Assembly (NCBI GenBank): GCA_000421065.1 | Contig: ATWD01000001.1 | Coordinates: 2,596,001 to 2,660,000 of the forward strand | DNA length: 64,000 nucleotides | Source of the DNA: Acidobacteriaceae bacterium TAA 166 | GTDB taxonomy: Bacteria > Acidobacteriota > Terriglobia > Terriglobales > Acidobacteriaceae | Direction: 5' to 3' | Part shown: one piece after another, positions 31,609 to 39,476 of the stretch | Numbering within the stretch: the stretch's first letter is position 1 | Layout of the letters: each line of letters starts with the position of its first letter | Made by a program: the position numbers and the translations under genes | The notes under the pieces: generated by a model | The model's input: the letters and a program-made list of their open reading frames with translations, nothing else | Database searches by the model: none | What the model was told of the DNA's origin: nothing

Positions 31609-31770
31609 GAGACTGAGTGAGATGCCTGCCCGTGGCGAGGATGTTGCGTCTCGGCTTTTCGGAGGGGGGCTTTGTCGTAGGACGGAAGGCTCATCGAACC
31701 GGCCTGCTTTGCCTCGTTTTCTTCGCTTTGGGGGACCTGCAGGCGCGATCAAGGATCAGTGGTGAGGAGA

Positions 31771-31820
31771 AGAAAGCAGATCCTTTGACTGCGCTCCCTT
31801 CGGGAGCTTCGCTCTGGATG
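31771..31820. repeat. Second repeat family, diverged copy
   Basis: AGAAAGCAGATCCTTTGACT then GCGCTCCCTTCGGGAGCTTC then GCTCTGGATG. It has the GCAGATCC...GCTTCGCTC layout of the family in inverse orientation, with a CTCCCTTCGGGAG hairpin. It lies between topoisomerase IB and the ribosomal operon terminator; the rest of this 280-base gap shows no gene. Confidence 0.4.
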
Positions 31821-31890
31821 CCCCTCTTTAGAGGTGATGGGGCTTCAGTCTTTGATGCCTCGATTTTGAGATTCAGTACAACCGCGCAAA

Positions 31891-31927
31891 TAAAAAGCCA
31901 CCCTCGGACTGCTCGTCCGGGGTGGCT
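31891..31927 (-). terminator. Rho-independent terminator of the rpsF-rpsR-rplI operon
   Basis: On the minus strand AGCCACCCCGGAC pairs with GTCCGAGGGTGGCT around GAGCA, followed directly by TTTTTATTT. It lies 24 bases past the rplI stop. Confidence 0.93.
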
Positions 31928-31950
31928 CAATTAATTATGGTTTAAGAGGG

Positions 31951-32436
31951 TTACTCGGCGGTCGCTGCGGCAGCCGTTGCAACTACTTCAGGCTGATCGC
32001 CCTTGACCACGACCTTGACGTGCGCGGTGACGTCGCGGTGCAACTTGACCGGGACGTGATATTCGCCGAGGGTCTTGAGGGGCTCATCGAGCGAGATCTT
32101 GCGGCGGTCGATGGTGTAGCCCTTGGCCTCGAGCTCGTGCGCGATGTCGCTCGAGGTGACGGAGCCGAAGAGGTGCTCGCTCTCGCCGACCTTGCGCTCG
32201 AAGACCAGCTCGACTTCGCTGAGCTGGGTCGAGAACGACTCGGCGTCGACCTTCTCCTTGGCCGACTTGCGGACGGCCGAGGCCTTCATCTGCTCAATGA
32301 CGGCCTTGTTGTTCGCAGTGGCCTCGATGGCGAGCTTCTGCGGCAGCAGGTAGTTGCGTCCGTAGCCGTCGGCGACCTTGACGACGTCGCCGCGGTGACC
32401 AAGGCTGTTGATGTCTTCCTTCAGAATGACTTCCAT
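31951..32436 (-). CDS. rplI: 50S ribosomal protein bL9
   Basis: bL9 binds 23S rRNA at the base of the L1 stalk and helps keep reading frame. The N-terminal signature MEVILKEDINSLGHRGDVVK and KVADGYGRNYLLPQKLAI is intact, then a long connecting helix and the C-terminal rRNA-binding domain (LFGSVTSSDIAHELEAKGY). The protein carries an Ala/Thr-rich tail of about 15 residues beyond the usual end. GGAG seven bases upstream selects ATG at 32436 over a TTG two codons earlier. It is the last gene of the operon, followed by a terminator. Confidence 0.97.
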   Translation of the reverse strand: MEVILKEDINSLGHRGDVVKVADGYGRNYLLPQKLAIEATANNKAVIEQMKASAVRKSAKEKVDAESFSTQLSEVELVFERKVGESEHLFGSVTSSDIAHELEAKGYTIDRRKISLDEPLKTLGEYHVPVKLHRDVTAHVKVVVKGDQPEVVATAAAATAE

Positions 32437-32487
32437 TTGCAATCTCCGTTCTTTGGCCGCGCATCTGAGCTGCGGCCTCGGGTGAGG

Positions 32488-32850
32488 TTAGTAGCGCGTA
32501 GCGAAGGCCAGCAGGGCGATGTTGCGCGACTGCTTGATGGCCTGCGAGAGACGGCGCTGATGACGGGTGCAGACGCCGGTGAGGCGGCGCGGAACGATCT
32601 TGCCGCGCTCGGCCACGAACTGCTGCAGCAGGCGGACGTCGCGGTAGGAGATCGCGTCGATCTTCTCGGTGCAGAACTTGCAGACCTTCTTGCGGCGGAA
32701 GAACTTGCGTCCTCCGGGACCGCCGGGACCGCCGCCGGGGCGGGGGGGGCGGGGTCCGCCGGGTCCTGCAGGGCGGGGTGCGGAAGTGGGGGCAGAGGTC
32801 TGGGCAGAACTTTGCTCAGGAGCCGGGGTGCTGGTGATCTCGTCAGCCAT
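32488..32850 (-). CDS. rpsR: 30S ribosomal protein bS18 with long Pro/Gly-rich N-terminal extension
   Basis: bS18 pairs with bS6 on the platform of the 30S subunit. The core starts at about residue 48: [20 protein letters not shown], then [20 protein letters not shown] and the C-terminal helix [18 protein letters not shown]. Ahead of it are about 47 residues of low-complexity Ser/Thr/Pro then Pro/Gly/Arg sequence ([17 protein letters not shown]). The family is usually 70-90 residues; this is 120. The KxCxxC-type residues (VCKFC) are retained. The gap to rpsF is 174 bases with no ssb gene. Confidence 0.96.
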   Translation of the reverse strand: MADEITSTPAPEQSSAQTSAPTSAPRPAGPGGPRPPRPGGGPGGPGGRKFFRRKKVCKFCTEKIDAISYRDVRLLQQFVAERGKIVPRRLTGVCTRHQRRLSQAIKQSRNIALLAFATRY

Positions 32851-33024
32851 TGGAGTCGATTTCCTCTCTCTTACGTTGGGCCTTCACCCGCTCCAGACAC
32901 GCTTTGGAGTCTCTGGACATGTCACCGTTCGAGGTGGCATGGAAGCGGGGTCGGTCGTTGGTGGTGCGGATTTGCGCAGCCTGTCAAACGGCGGCGCAGA
33001 ACTCAATCTCGTTGCGCGTCCTGA

Positions 33025-33459
33025 TTAAACAGTCGCTTCGACAGCGGGAGCGGCCTCGGGGGCGACGGGAGCCTCAACCGGCTCAGCCACAGGCGGCGCG
33101 GCCGTGGGCAGAGCGGAGCGCTTGACCTTGGTGTCGCGAATGGCCTTGACCTTGGCGAGGCGCTTGTCTTCCTCGTCGGTGCGGACGGTGATGAACTTGA
33201 TGACCTGCTCGGAGACGCGCAGGCGGCGCTCGATCTCGCCGATCAGGGAGCCATCGGCGAGGATGGTCATCAGAATGTAGAAGCCATCGTTGAACTTGCG
33301 GACGGTGTAGGCCAAGCGGCGACGGCCCATCTTCTCGGTCGTCTTGATCTCTCCGCCACCGTCGGTGACGTTCTTCTCAAAGCCTTCGATCAGCTTGTCG
33401 AGGTCTGCCTCTTCGACGTCGGGACGTACGATGTACATCACTTCATAAGTGCGGCTCAT
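33025..33459 (-). CDS. rpsF: 30S ribosomal protein bS6
   Basis: bS6 binds bS18 and 16S rRNA helix 23a. It begins SRTYEVMYIVRPDVEEADLD, has KTTEKMGRRRLAYTVRKFND (RNA-facing) and SLIGEIERRLRVSEQVIKF. The core ends near residue 110; a tail of about 35 residues rich in Ala, Pro, Val and Glu follows (APPVAEPVEAPVAPEAAP). It opens the rpsF-rpsR-rplI operon. A hairpin lies 36-65 bases upstream that may bind the S6:S18 complex as an autogenous control site. Confidence 0.97.
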   Translation of the reverse strand: MSRTYEVMYIVRPDVEEADLDKLIEGFEKNVTDGGGEIKTTEKMGRRRLAYTVRKFNDGFYILMTILADGSLIGEIERRLRVSEQVIKFITVRTDEEDKRLAKVKAIRDTKVKRSALPTAAPPVAEPVEAPVAPEAAPAVEATV

Positions 33460-33494
33460 GCGTTTTCACTTCTTTCTGCGAAGTTCCGCTTCGC

Positions 33495-33524
33495 ACCGCC
33501 CAGCGATTCTCTGCGAGGGCCGGT
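33495..33524 (-). promoter_or_regulatory. Possible S6:S18-binding leader hairpin of rpsF
   Basis: On the minus strand ACC-G-GCCC pairs with GGGC-GGT around a 15-base loop, with one bulged G. The CCG facing GGT next to a hairpin recalls the known S6:S18 mRNA motif (conserved CCG), which is common in rpsF leaders. The match is by eye only. Confidence 0.3.
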
Positions 33525-33549
33525 ATGGAATCTACTGCGTTTTGTACTT

Positions 33550-34164
33550 CTACTTCTCGCCGTTCGGGTCTTTCTCCTCGCGGCGGTTGAATTCGTTCAT
33601 CGCGGGGCCGACCCCTTTGGTCAGCACCACCTCGATTGCAATCTTCACGCGATCGAGTACTTCGTCCAGCACGGCAAGCTCCTGCTTGCGCATCGGCGTG
33701 AGCAGATAGTCCCTGCCGCCCGCCTTGATCTCTCTGCCGTCCTCAAGCGCCGGTTTGCCGATCCCGATGCGGACGCGCAGCCAATCCTCGGTCCCGAGCG
33801 AACCGGAGATGGACTTCACTCCGTTATGCCCGTTGGCCGAGCCGCGCTCCGCGATGCGAAAGCGGCCCAGCGGAAACGCCAGCTCGTCATAGATCACGAT
33901 GACGTCTTTCGAGACGTCCTCGATCTCGAGCTCACGAACCAGAGCGGCTACCGAGAGTCCGCTGAGGTTCATGAAGGTCTCGGGCTTGGCCAGCAGAACC
34001 TCGTGTCCTGCGAGCTTTGCCCTCGCCGTGAGCGCCCTGCCGCGCCGGTTAGCGACCACCACACCGCAGTCATCCGCGATGCGATCGATGACCAGAAATC
34101 CGGCGTTGTGGGGAGTGAACTGATACTCGATCCCTGGGTTTCCAAGTCCGACGATCAGCTTCAC
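33550..34164 (-). CDS. pth: Peptidyl-tRNA hydrolase
   Basis: Pth frees tRNA from prematurely released peptidyl-tRNA. Conserved parts: KLIVGLGNPGIEYQFTPHNA (with the catalytic His in TPHNAGF), KPETFMNLSG (Asn ligand), DVIVIYDELAFPLGRFRI (catalytic Asp) and GSANGHNGVKSISGSLG (second Asn). The C-terminal helix and tail end with a charged EEKDPNGEK. It is 204 residues, a normal size. The start is GTG at 34164 after AAGGAAGG. It is in the rplY-pth-rpsF cluster, an arrangement seen in many bacteria. Confidence 0.96.
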   Translation of the reverse strand: MKLIVGLGNPGIEYQFTPHNAGFLVIDRIADDCGVVVANRRGRALTARAKLAGHEVLLAKPETFMNLSGLSVAALVRELEIEDVSKDVIVIYDELAFPLGRFRIAERGSANGHNGVKSISGSLGTEDWLRVRIGIGKPALEDGREIKAGGRDYLLTPMRKQELAVLDEVLDRVKIAIEVVLTKGVGPAMNEFNRREEKDPNGEK

Positions 34165-34229
34165 AACCAGCGTTTCCTTCCTTGCAGATCAAGCGGCAGC
34201 CCTGAAGCAACTCAGGACTGCCGCGGAGA

Positions 34230-34916
34230 TTACTTTTTCTTCGTGTCGGCGGCGGGAGCGGCCGCAGCCGCGTCCGTCTTGCCCTTCTTCGCAACCTCGG
34301 GCTCGGCCGGGGCCGCAACCAGGGCGTCGGCGGTGGCAGCCTCTTCCTTGATGACGGTCACGTGAGCGACAGTGGCGGTCTCTTCACCGAGGAACTTGAT
34401 CGAGCCGGAGTGAGGAAGATCGGAGATGTGAATCGCGCCATGCATCTCGAGACCCGAGACATCGACGTCGATGTGGCTCGGGATATCGTTGGGAAAGCAC
34501 TCGATCTCGACCTCGCGCAGGATGTGGTCGAGGATGCCGCCCTGGTTTTTGACGCCAGTGGGAACTCCGATCAGCTGGACCGGAACCGAGACACGCATGG
34601 TCTTATCCATGGCGATGCGCTTGAGGTCGATGTGAAGCAGGCGGCCCTTGAGGGGCTCGTTCTGCCAGTCGACGATCATGGCCTTGGTGGCGGGGCTGCC
34701 CTCGACGTTGAGGTCGAAGATGGTATTGTGGCCCGAATCGGAGTGAAGAATCTTGGTGATGACCTTGGGATCGACGGTGACGGCAACCGCATCTTGGCCT
34801 GCGCCATAGACGACTGCGGGAATCTTGCCGGAGACACGAACGCGGCGGGCCGCATTCTTGTTGAACTTGCCCTCGCGGGGCGTGGCTACGACTGCATCAA
34901 AGCTGGTGCTTGCCAT
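34230..34916 (-). CDS. rplY: 50S ribosomal protein bL25 / general stress protein Ctc
   Basis: bL25 binds 5S rRNA. This is the long two-domain CTC form of 228 residues. The N-terminal domain has GKFNKNAARRVRVSGKIPAV and VYGAGQDAVAVTVDPK; PLKGRLLHIDLKRIAMDKTM is the RNA-binding end. The C-terminal TL5-type domain has LREVEIECFPNDIPSHIDVD and GAIHISDLPHSGSIKFLG. The tail is Ala/Lys-rich (KKGKTDAAAAAPAADTKKK). AAGGAAG precedes the ATG. Prs lies upstream on the same strand and pth downstream. Confidence 0.96.
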   Translation of the reverse strand: MASTSFDAVVATPREGKFNKNAARRVRVSGKIPAVVYGAGQDAVAVTVDPKVITKILHSDSGHNTIFDLNVEGSPATKAMIVDWQNEPLKGRLLHIDLKRIAMDKTMRVSVPVQLIGVPTGVKNQGGILDHILREVEIECFPNDIPSHIDVDVSGLEMHGAIHISDLPHSGSIKFLGEETATVAHVTVIKEEAATADALVAAPAEPEVAKKGKTDAAAAAPAADTKKK

Positions 34917-35015
34917 TTCGATTCTTCCTTTCGGGCACGAGGTTGAGCCTCGCTCCCTTCGCGGCCATGCCGCATTGAATTTCCTAGGCCCGAATGCTTC
35001 AAGCCCTGGTCCCTG

Positions 35016-36098
35016 CTAGTTGAAGAGCGAGCTGACGCTCGTCTCCATGTGGATGCTTTCAATTGCCCTGCCTAACAGCCCCGCGATGGAAAGCACCTTG
35101 ATCTTACCCACCTTCTTCGCCTCCTCGCGGAGGGGAATGGTGTTGGTCACGACGACTTCTTCCAGTCGTGACTCCGCGATGCGCTCGATGGCCGGGCCCG
35201 AGAGCACCGGATGCGTCGCGCACGCATAAACCTTAGCCGCCCCCTGATCGAGCAGCGCATCGGCCGTCTTCACCAGCGTTCCGGCCGTATCGATGATGTC
35301 GTCGAGGATGAGGCAGGTCCGGCCGCGCACATCGCCGATGACGTTCATCACCTCGGTGACATTGATGTCGGTCCGCCGCTTATCCACGATGGCCAATGGT
35401 ACATCCAGCTTCTTGGCGAAGAATCTCGCCCTCTCCACACCGCCTGCATCGGGCGAGACCACGGTCAGGTCCGACAGGTTCATATCCCGGAAGTAGCTCA
35501 CGAGCACCGGACTAGCGAAGAGGTGATCGACGGGAATATTGAAAAATCCTTGAATCTGCGCTGCGTGCAGATCGACGAGCAACGCGCGGTTGGCCCCGGC
35601 GGTGGTCAGAAGATCGGCGACCAGCTTCGACGTGATGGCGACGCGGGGCCGGTCCTTGCGGTCCTGCCGGGCGTAGCCGTAGTACGGAATCACGACGGTA
35701 ATGCGTCCGGCGGAGGCGCGCTTGAGCGCGTCCATCATGATCAGCAGCTCCACGAGATGCTGATCCACCGGGAAACACGTCGGCTGGACGAGGAAGACGT
35801 CCGCACCGCGAACGTTCTCGAGCAGCTGAAAATGTACTTCACCATCGGAGAAACGTTGCAGGCGAGCCTCGCCTACGGGAACTCCGACGAACTTGCAGAT
35901 CTCCTCGCACAGGGCGACATTGGACGATCCGCAAAAGATCTTCATGCGCTTGCTCTCGCTGGGCTTTACAGCGCGCCGCTTCTCCGCGGCTTTGGTTTGA
36001 GCTGAACTAAGTGACGAGCCAGGTTGGGAGCCAGTTTCCGCATCCTCAACCTGTCCCTGAATCGGGGAAAGAACTGCAGTCGCGTCTTGTTCGTTCAC
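35016..36098 (-). CDS. prs: Ribose-phosphate pyrophosphokinase with N-terminal extension
   Basis: Prs makes PRPP from ribose 5-phosphate and ATP for purine, pyrimidine, His, Trp and NAD synthesis. The core starts near residue 52 with MKIFCGSSNVALCEEICKF; RFSDGEVHFQLLENVRGADV, IPYYGYARQDRKDRPRVAIT (ATP-binding loop), DLHAAQIQGFFNIPVDHLFA and CLILDDIIDTAGTLVK (PRPP-binding) are all intact. Ahead are about 51 residues of polar, disordered-looking sequence. That extension seems real: the GTG at 36098 has GGAGG eight bases upstream. It is upstream of rplY in the same block. Confidence 0.95.
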   Translation of the reverse strand: MNEQDATAVLSPIQGQVEDAETGSQPGSSLSSAQTKAAEKRRAVKPSESKRMKIFCGSSNVALCEEICKFVGVPVGEARLQRFSDGEVHFQLLENVRGADVFLVQPTCFPVDQHLVELLIMMDALKRASAGRITVVIPYYGYARQDRKDRPRVAITSKLVADLLTTAGANRALLVDLHAAQIQGFFNIPVDHLFASPVLVSYFRDMNLSDLTVVSPDAGGVERARFFAKKLDVPLAIVDKRRTDINVTEVMNVIGDVRGRTCLILDDIIDTAGTLVKTADALLDQGAAKVYACATHPVLSGPAIERIAESRLEEVVVTNTIPLREEAKKVGKIKVLSIAGLLGRAIESIHMETSVSSLFN

Positions 36099-36374
36099 GA
36101 TTGAAACCTCCAGGCTGGTTGACCTTGAATGTTCCTGCTGCGTTTGTCTTTGACGGAGCCTTGTTGCGAATCCGTGTGCATCAAAAATCCTTGTTGCGAA
36201 CCCTTGAGACTTCTAAAAAGACTTCTTTCAAACTTCCCTGCCCCCTCGCCCGCTTCTTTGGTTTCTTCTGCGGGCCCGAGGGTCGAGGGACTTTCTTTCA
36301 CTTCTACGGGCGACGTTGCTGCCCGAAAAAACATCCCCGAACTCTACTCACTCACTTCGTGGCGAACGACGTTT

Positions 36375-36448
36375 TGGTTGGGCGACTAGGATTCGAACCT
36401 AGACAAAGTGCGTCAAAGGCACTTGACCTACCATTAGTCGATCGCCCA
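36375..36448 (-). tRNA. tRNA-Gln (anticodon TTG)
   Basis: A complete cloverleaf on the minus strand: acceptor TGGGCGA/TCGCCCA, D arm GACT-AATGGTA-GGTC, anticodon arm AGTGC-CTTTGAC-GCACT with TTG, a four-base variable loop, and T arm CTAGG-TTCGAAT-CCTAG. Discriminator A is followed by an encoded CCA. It lies between ispE and prs. Confidence 0.96.
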
Positions 36449-36479
36449 GTAACTGGCCGTTTTGTTCCTATCGGTCAGA

Positions 36480-37544
36480 TCACCCTGCGAACATTGTCTT
36501 CCAGTACAGACCGCGGGGCAAGGTCTTCGTCATCAGAGCCTTGACACCCGCGTCCGGAATCGCCTGGACGCGCTGTTGAGCCGCTCTTGCATCGGCCTCG
36601 GACCGGTAAAGTCCAAAGAGAGCAGAGCCCGAACCGGAGAGCGCAGCATAAACCGCAGCCTCGGAATCGGTTCCGGCAGTAGTACCCATCAGTTGACGCT
36701 TGATTTCACGCAAGGAGGGATAAGCAGGAAAGACGACCTGTTCGAAGTCGTTTTCAACCCCGGTGCGGACAAGCGAGAGAAGGGTCTTCTCCGCCAGATC
36801 TTCCTGCCGATCTCCCTGAAGGTTCCCAGGGTTGAAGTGGCGGAGGATACCGGAAGTGCCTGGCTCTGCGCACAGTGACGCGTAAGCGAGACTCAACTTT
36901 GTTAGTCTATCGCGTTTACCCCCTTGCGTCAACAAACTTGTTCGCAGGCCTTCGTCCTCTGGCGCGGGCCCCTGGAGCGCGTCCCAATCGCGGAAGGCCT
37001 GCGGGGTGGAGACGCCGATCCTGGGCACGGCGATGACGCAGTCGATCGCAGGAAGATCGTCGGGCATGGGATAGACCAGCTCGCCTCGCCCCAGTCCCAG
37101 AACCGACCCTCCCAGGAGGAAGAGCGGGACGTCGGAGCCGACCTCGGCGGCCAGCTGCAGACGCTCGGCCCCGGGCAGCGCCGCGTTCAGCTCGCGCTCG
37201 AGGCCGATGAGAGCGGCGGCGGCGTTTGCGCTGCCGGCTCCCATGCCGCCCTGTACGGGGAGCCGTTTGTCGATGTGGATCGCGACCTCGGCGGTGATGC
37301 CAAGCCCGGTCAGTGCCCGCTCGACCATCTTCCATGCCGTGTTGCGAGCATCCAGAGGGACGCGCGCGTCGTTCGAAGAGAGCATGATCTTCGTCGCGTC
37401 CGCTCGCCTGGCCTCCACCGTCACCAGGTCGTGCAGCTCGAGCGTCTGGTAGAGCGTGGTGAGCGCGTGGAACCCATCGGGACGCGACGGTCCGATGGCG
37501 AGGCCCAGGTTGATCTTGGAATAGGAACGAACGCGCGTCGGCAT
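36480..37544 (-). CDS. ispE: 4-diphosphocytidyl-2-C-methyl-D-erythritol kinase
   Basis: IspE is the GHMP kinase of the MEP isoprenoid pathway. RSYSKINLGLAIGPSRPDGF carries the catalytic-side Lys and substrate loop, PVQGGMGAGSANAAAALIGL is the ATP-binding GHMP motif, and EVGSDVPLFLLGGSVLGLGR contains the catalytic Asp. The C-terminal AALSGSGSALFGLYRSEADA is the third GHMP motif. At 354 residues it exceeds the usual 280-300; the extra length lies between about residues 195 and 270 (ALQGPAPEDEGLRTSLLTQG onward). It heads the tRNA-prs-ribosomal block. Confidence 0.94.
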   Translation of the reverse strand: MPTRVRSYSKINLGLAIGPSRPDGFHALTTLYQTLELHDLVTVEARRADATKIMLSSNDARVPLDARNTAWKMVERALTGLGITAEVAIHIDKRLPVQGGMGAGSANAAAALIGLERELNAALPGAERLQLAAEVGSDVPLFLLGGSVLGLGRGELVYPMPDDLPAIDCVIAVPRIGVSTPQAFRDWDALQGPAPEDEGLRTSLLTQGGKRDRLTKLSLAYASLCAEPGTSGILRHFNPGNLQGDRQEDLAEKTLLSLVRTGVENDFEQVVFPAYPSLREIKRQLMGTTAGTDSEAAVYAALSGSGSALFGLYRSEADARAAQQRVQAIPDAGVKALMTKTLPRGLYWKTMFAG

Positions 37545-37571
37545 GCGAGTTCGATTCTATCGTCGAGCGCG

Positions 37572-38162
37572 TTAGTTGACTCGGGTCGCCGTGAGTTCAA
37601 CCTGGAGCTTTCGCTTCGAGGTCAGGTCGTCGCCGCTGAAGATGATCCTGCGCTCCCCGAAAGGAATTAGTACGTTGCCATACCAGGTATTTTGCAGAAT
37701 CACCTTCGGAGCAGTATTGACGGACCTGGGATCATCCCGAGAAGCGTCATAGCTGCTGATCTGGCCGCTTACACCCAGCCCGAGACGATCTCCCACCACA
37801 CGCACGTTGAAGATGTCGAAATTAATTCCGACATCTATATAGGTATAGGTGTACTCGGACGTTGCCCCACCCCCGGTGGCAATCGGAATCTTCGAGCCGA
37901 CGCGAATCGAGGGAGGCCGGCTGTTTCCAGTCGTGACCATAGTGTCATAGCTACGTGAGTTCGCGATCTTTCCATTCTCATCGAGTTCACGAACCACAAA
38001 GCTCAGCCTAAACGCCTGGTCGCCCTGAGAATCCTGCACAGCCTTCGACTCATGAGAGCCCTGCGGCTGCTTCTCTGCAGAGCCTTCCGCGCCCTGTCCA
38101 TGCAGCATGGGGCAGATCGTCAGCGTCGTACTTATAACCATCCAACCAAAGATCCTGTTCAT
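37572..38162 (-). CDS. Exported hypothetical protein of the second sigma unit
   Basis: 196 residues: a signal peptide (MNRIFGWMVISTTLTICPML then HGQ), a polar linker, and a beta-rich domain with SYDTMVTTGNSRPPSIRVGS, YTYTYIDVGINFDIFNVRVV and VLIPFGERRIIFSGDDLTSK. I do not recognise a named family; similar proteins occur beside ECF sigma genes in Acidobacteriota as far as I recall. It starts 15 bases after the upstream membrane protein gene, so sigma factor, membrane protein and this gene form one operon. It may be the periplasmic sensor or effector of that unit. Confidence 0.7.
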   Translation of the reverse strand: MNRIFGWMVISTTLTICPMLHGQGAEGSAEKQPQGSHESKAVQDSQGDQAFRLSFVVRELDENGKIANSRSYDTMVTTGNSRPPSIRVGSKIPIATGGGATSEYTYTYIDVGINFDIFNVRVVGDRLGLGVSGQISSYDASRDDPRSVNTAPKVILQNTWYGNVLIPFGERRIIFSGDDLTSKRKLQVELTATRVN

Positions 38163-38177
38163 CGTCTTCCTTTCGCT

Positions 38178-38726
38178 CTACAGCGGTTTAATCTCAATTG
38201 CGGCAATATCGATCGACTTCTTTTGCTGCTCCTTCAGATCGGCCAATGCCTTGATCGCCTCAGGCGATCTCGCAATCGCCTCCCAGCCATCCTCTCTTCC
38301 ACCGCCATACTGCGTAATGGCGGGAAAGGTCTCGAGCTTGGGCAACGACTCTTCTCTCTGTTCGCGTCGTGCGTTGCGCATCTTTACCGAAGAGGTAATA
38401 CGCCAGAGCGTGGCCTGAGGATGCTCGTGCTTGATTTTTTCGCGTGGCAGAGCAGCCATTTGAACTGGGGCTTCCCGCAGCGGCACAATCGCCGGAGCCT
38501 GCGTCAGGCGGGGGTGTTCTTTGTGGGCTGAGTGCCGGATCAGAACCGGAGTCAACACCGCGATTGCGAGGGTGGCGACTGAGATTCCCCACCCAAAACG
38601 CCAATGTGTGTGTTCACGCTGCCGCTGCCGCACGAGGTTCAGTACTCTCTGCTCCAAGCCCTCCAGGGGTTCGGCCTCAACCTCTTGCTTTAATGCCTCG
38701 TTCAACAGTTCATCGAAATCCTTCAT
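38178..38726 (-). CDS. Single-span membrane protein, probable anti-sigma factor
   Basis: 182 residues: a cytosolic N-terminus with acidic helices (MKDFDELLNEALKQEVEAEP and EGLEQRVLNLVRQRQREH), one membrane helix (WGISVATLAIAVLTPVLI), then a basic, Glu-rich periplasmic part. It lacks the His-x3-Cys-x2-Cys zinc motif of classical ZAS anti-sigma factors. Its ATG overlaps the TGA of the sigma gene (ATGA), the same arrangement as in the unit at the window's left edge, so an anti-sigma role is inferred from context. It is followed by an exported protein gene. Confidence 0.65.
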   Translation of the reverse strand: MKDFDELLNEALKQEVEAEPLEGLEQRVLNLVRQRQREHTHWRFGWGISVATLAIAVLTPVLIRHSAHKEHPRLTQAPAIVPLREAPVQMAALPREKIKHEHPQATLWRITSSVKMRNARREQREESLPKLETFPAITQYGGGREDGWEAIARSPEAIKALADLKEQQKKSIDIAAIEIKPL

Positions 38727-39250
38727 CGCCTCACCTCTCGCATTGCCTCGAAGCGCTTCTTCAGCTCCGCCTTTGCCCGCATCACCCGCGTCCTTACCGT
38801 TCCCTCGGGAATTCCCATCACCATCGCCACCTCGACCGAAGTCATCTCCTCGATCGCACTCAACACCAGCGGCAGGCGCAGATCCTCGGGCAGACGGTCG
38901 ATCATCTGCCGCAGAAGCCCACGTTCGTCCTGCTCGGCGGCGCTCTGCTCCGGCCCAGCGCGGTGTGAGATCGCCTCAATCTCACTCGCATCCTCTATCG
39001 CGGGCCGCGACGCCAGGCGATCGAGCGCTACCCTCCACACCGTTCGCGCCAGAAAGGCCGGCTCGTTCTCGAGCCTTCTCCAGGCCTCGCCGCGATAGAG
39101 CTTCAGAAACGCCTCCTGCACCGCATCCTCGGCGTCGTGCGGGTTGCGCAGCAGGCTGAAGGCCACGCGGAACATGCGCCGCGCGTTGCGCTCGACCAGG
39201 GCGGCGAACTCCTCCTCGCGGCTCGAGACGGTCTCACGCACGCTCAGCAT
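38723..39250 (-). CDS. ECF RNA polymerase sigma factor
   Basis: A 175-residue ECF sigma factor. Region 2 has ERNARRMFRVAFSLLRNPHD and AEDAVQEAFLKLYRGEAWR (the DAEDAVQE core-binding and -10 element); region 4 has LPEDLRLPLVLSAIEEMTSV and VEVAMVMGIPEGTVRTRVMR (helix-turn-helix). The linker between them is short and polar. The frame is open 43 codons further; 39250 is preferred because similarity starts at SREEEFAALVERNARR just after it. It overlaps the next gene by four bases. Targets are unknown. Confidence 0.9.
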   Translation of the reverse strand: MLSVRETVSSREEEFAALVERNARRMFRVAFSLLRNPHDAEDAVQEAFLKLYRGEAWRRLENEPAFLARTVWRVALDRLASRPAIEDASEIEAISHRAGPEQSAAEQDERGLLRQMIDRLPEDLRLPLVLSAIEEMTSVEVAMVMGIPEGTVRTRVMRAKAELKKRFEAMREVRR

Positions 39251-39399
39251 GCCGCCCTGTCCCAGAAGAATTGCCTCGCCCACGCCATCCGCTCCCGCCG
39301 CCTGTCCCGCGCTCGATCTGATGCCAAATCTCTGCGGCGCTCTACATACTACGACCGGGGTTCGGGCCTTTCCGTTCACTTTCTTTTTTCCGGTGGCTT

Positions 39400-39431
39400 A
39401 AAAAGTTCCGGCCACCCTTAGGGGCGGCCGG
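39400..39431 (-). terminator. Terminator downstream of the TonB-dependent receptor gene
   Basis: On the minus strand CCGGCCGCCCC pairs with GGGTGGCCGG, followed by AACTTTTTAAG. It lies about 45 bases past the receptor stop. Confidence 0.8.
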
Positions 39432-39476
39432 TGTTTCAGCAGAGACCTCTACAAGGTCTAGAGGAGCGTCTTCAGG

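Noticed and set aside
38444..39159. Plus-strand frames opposite the second sigma unit
   Set aside because: Ser/Pro/Arg-rich antisense frames; the minus-strand sigma factor motifs are clear.
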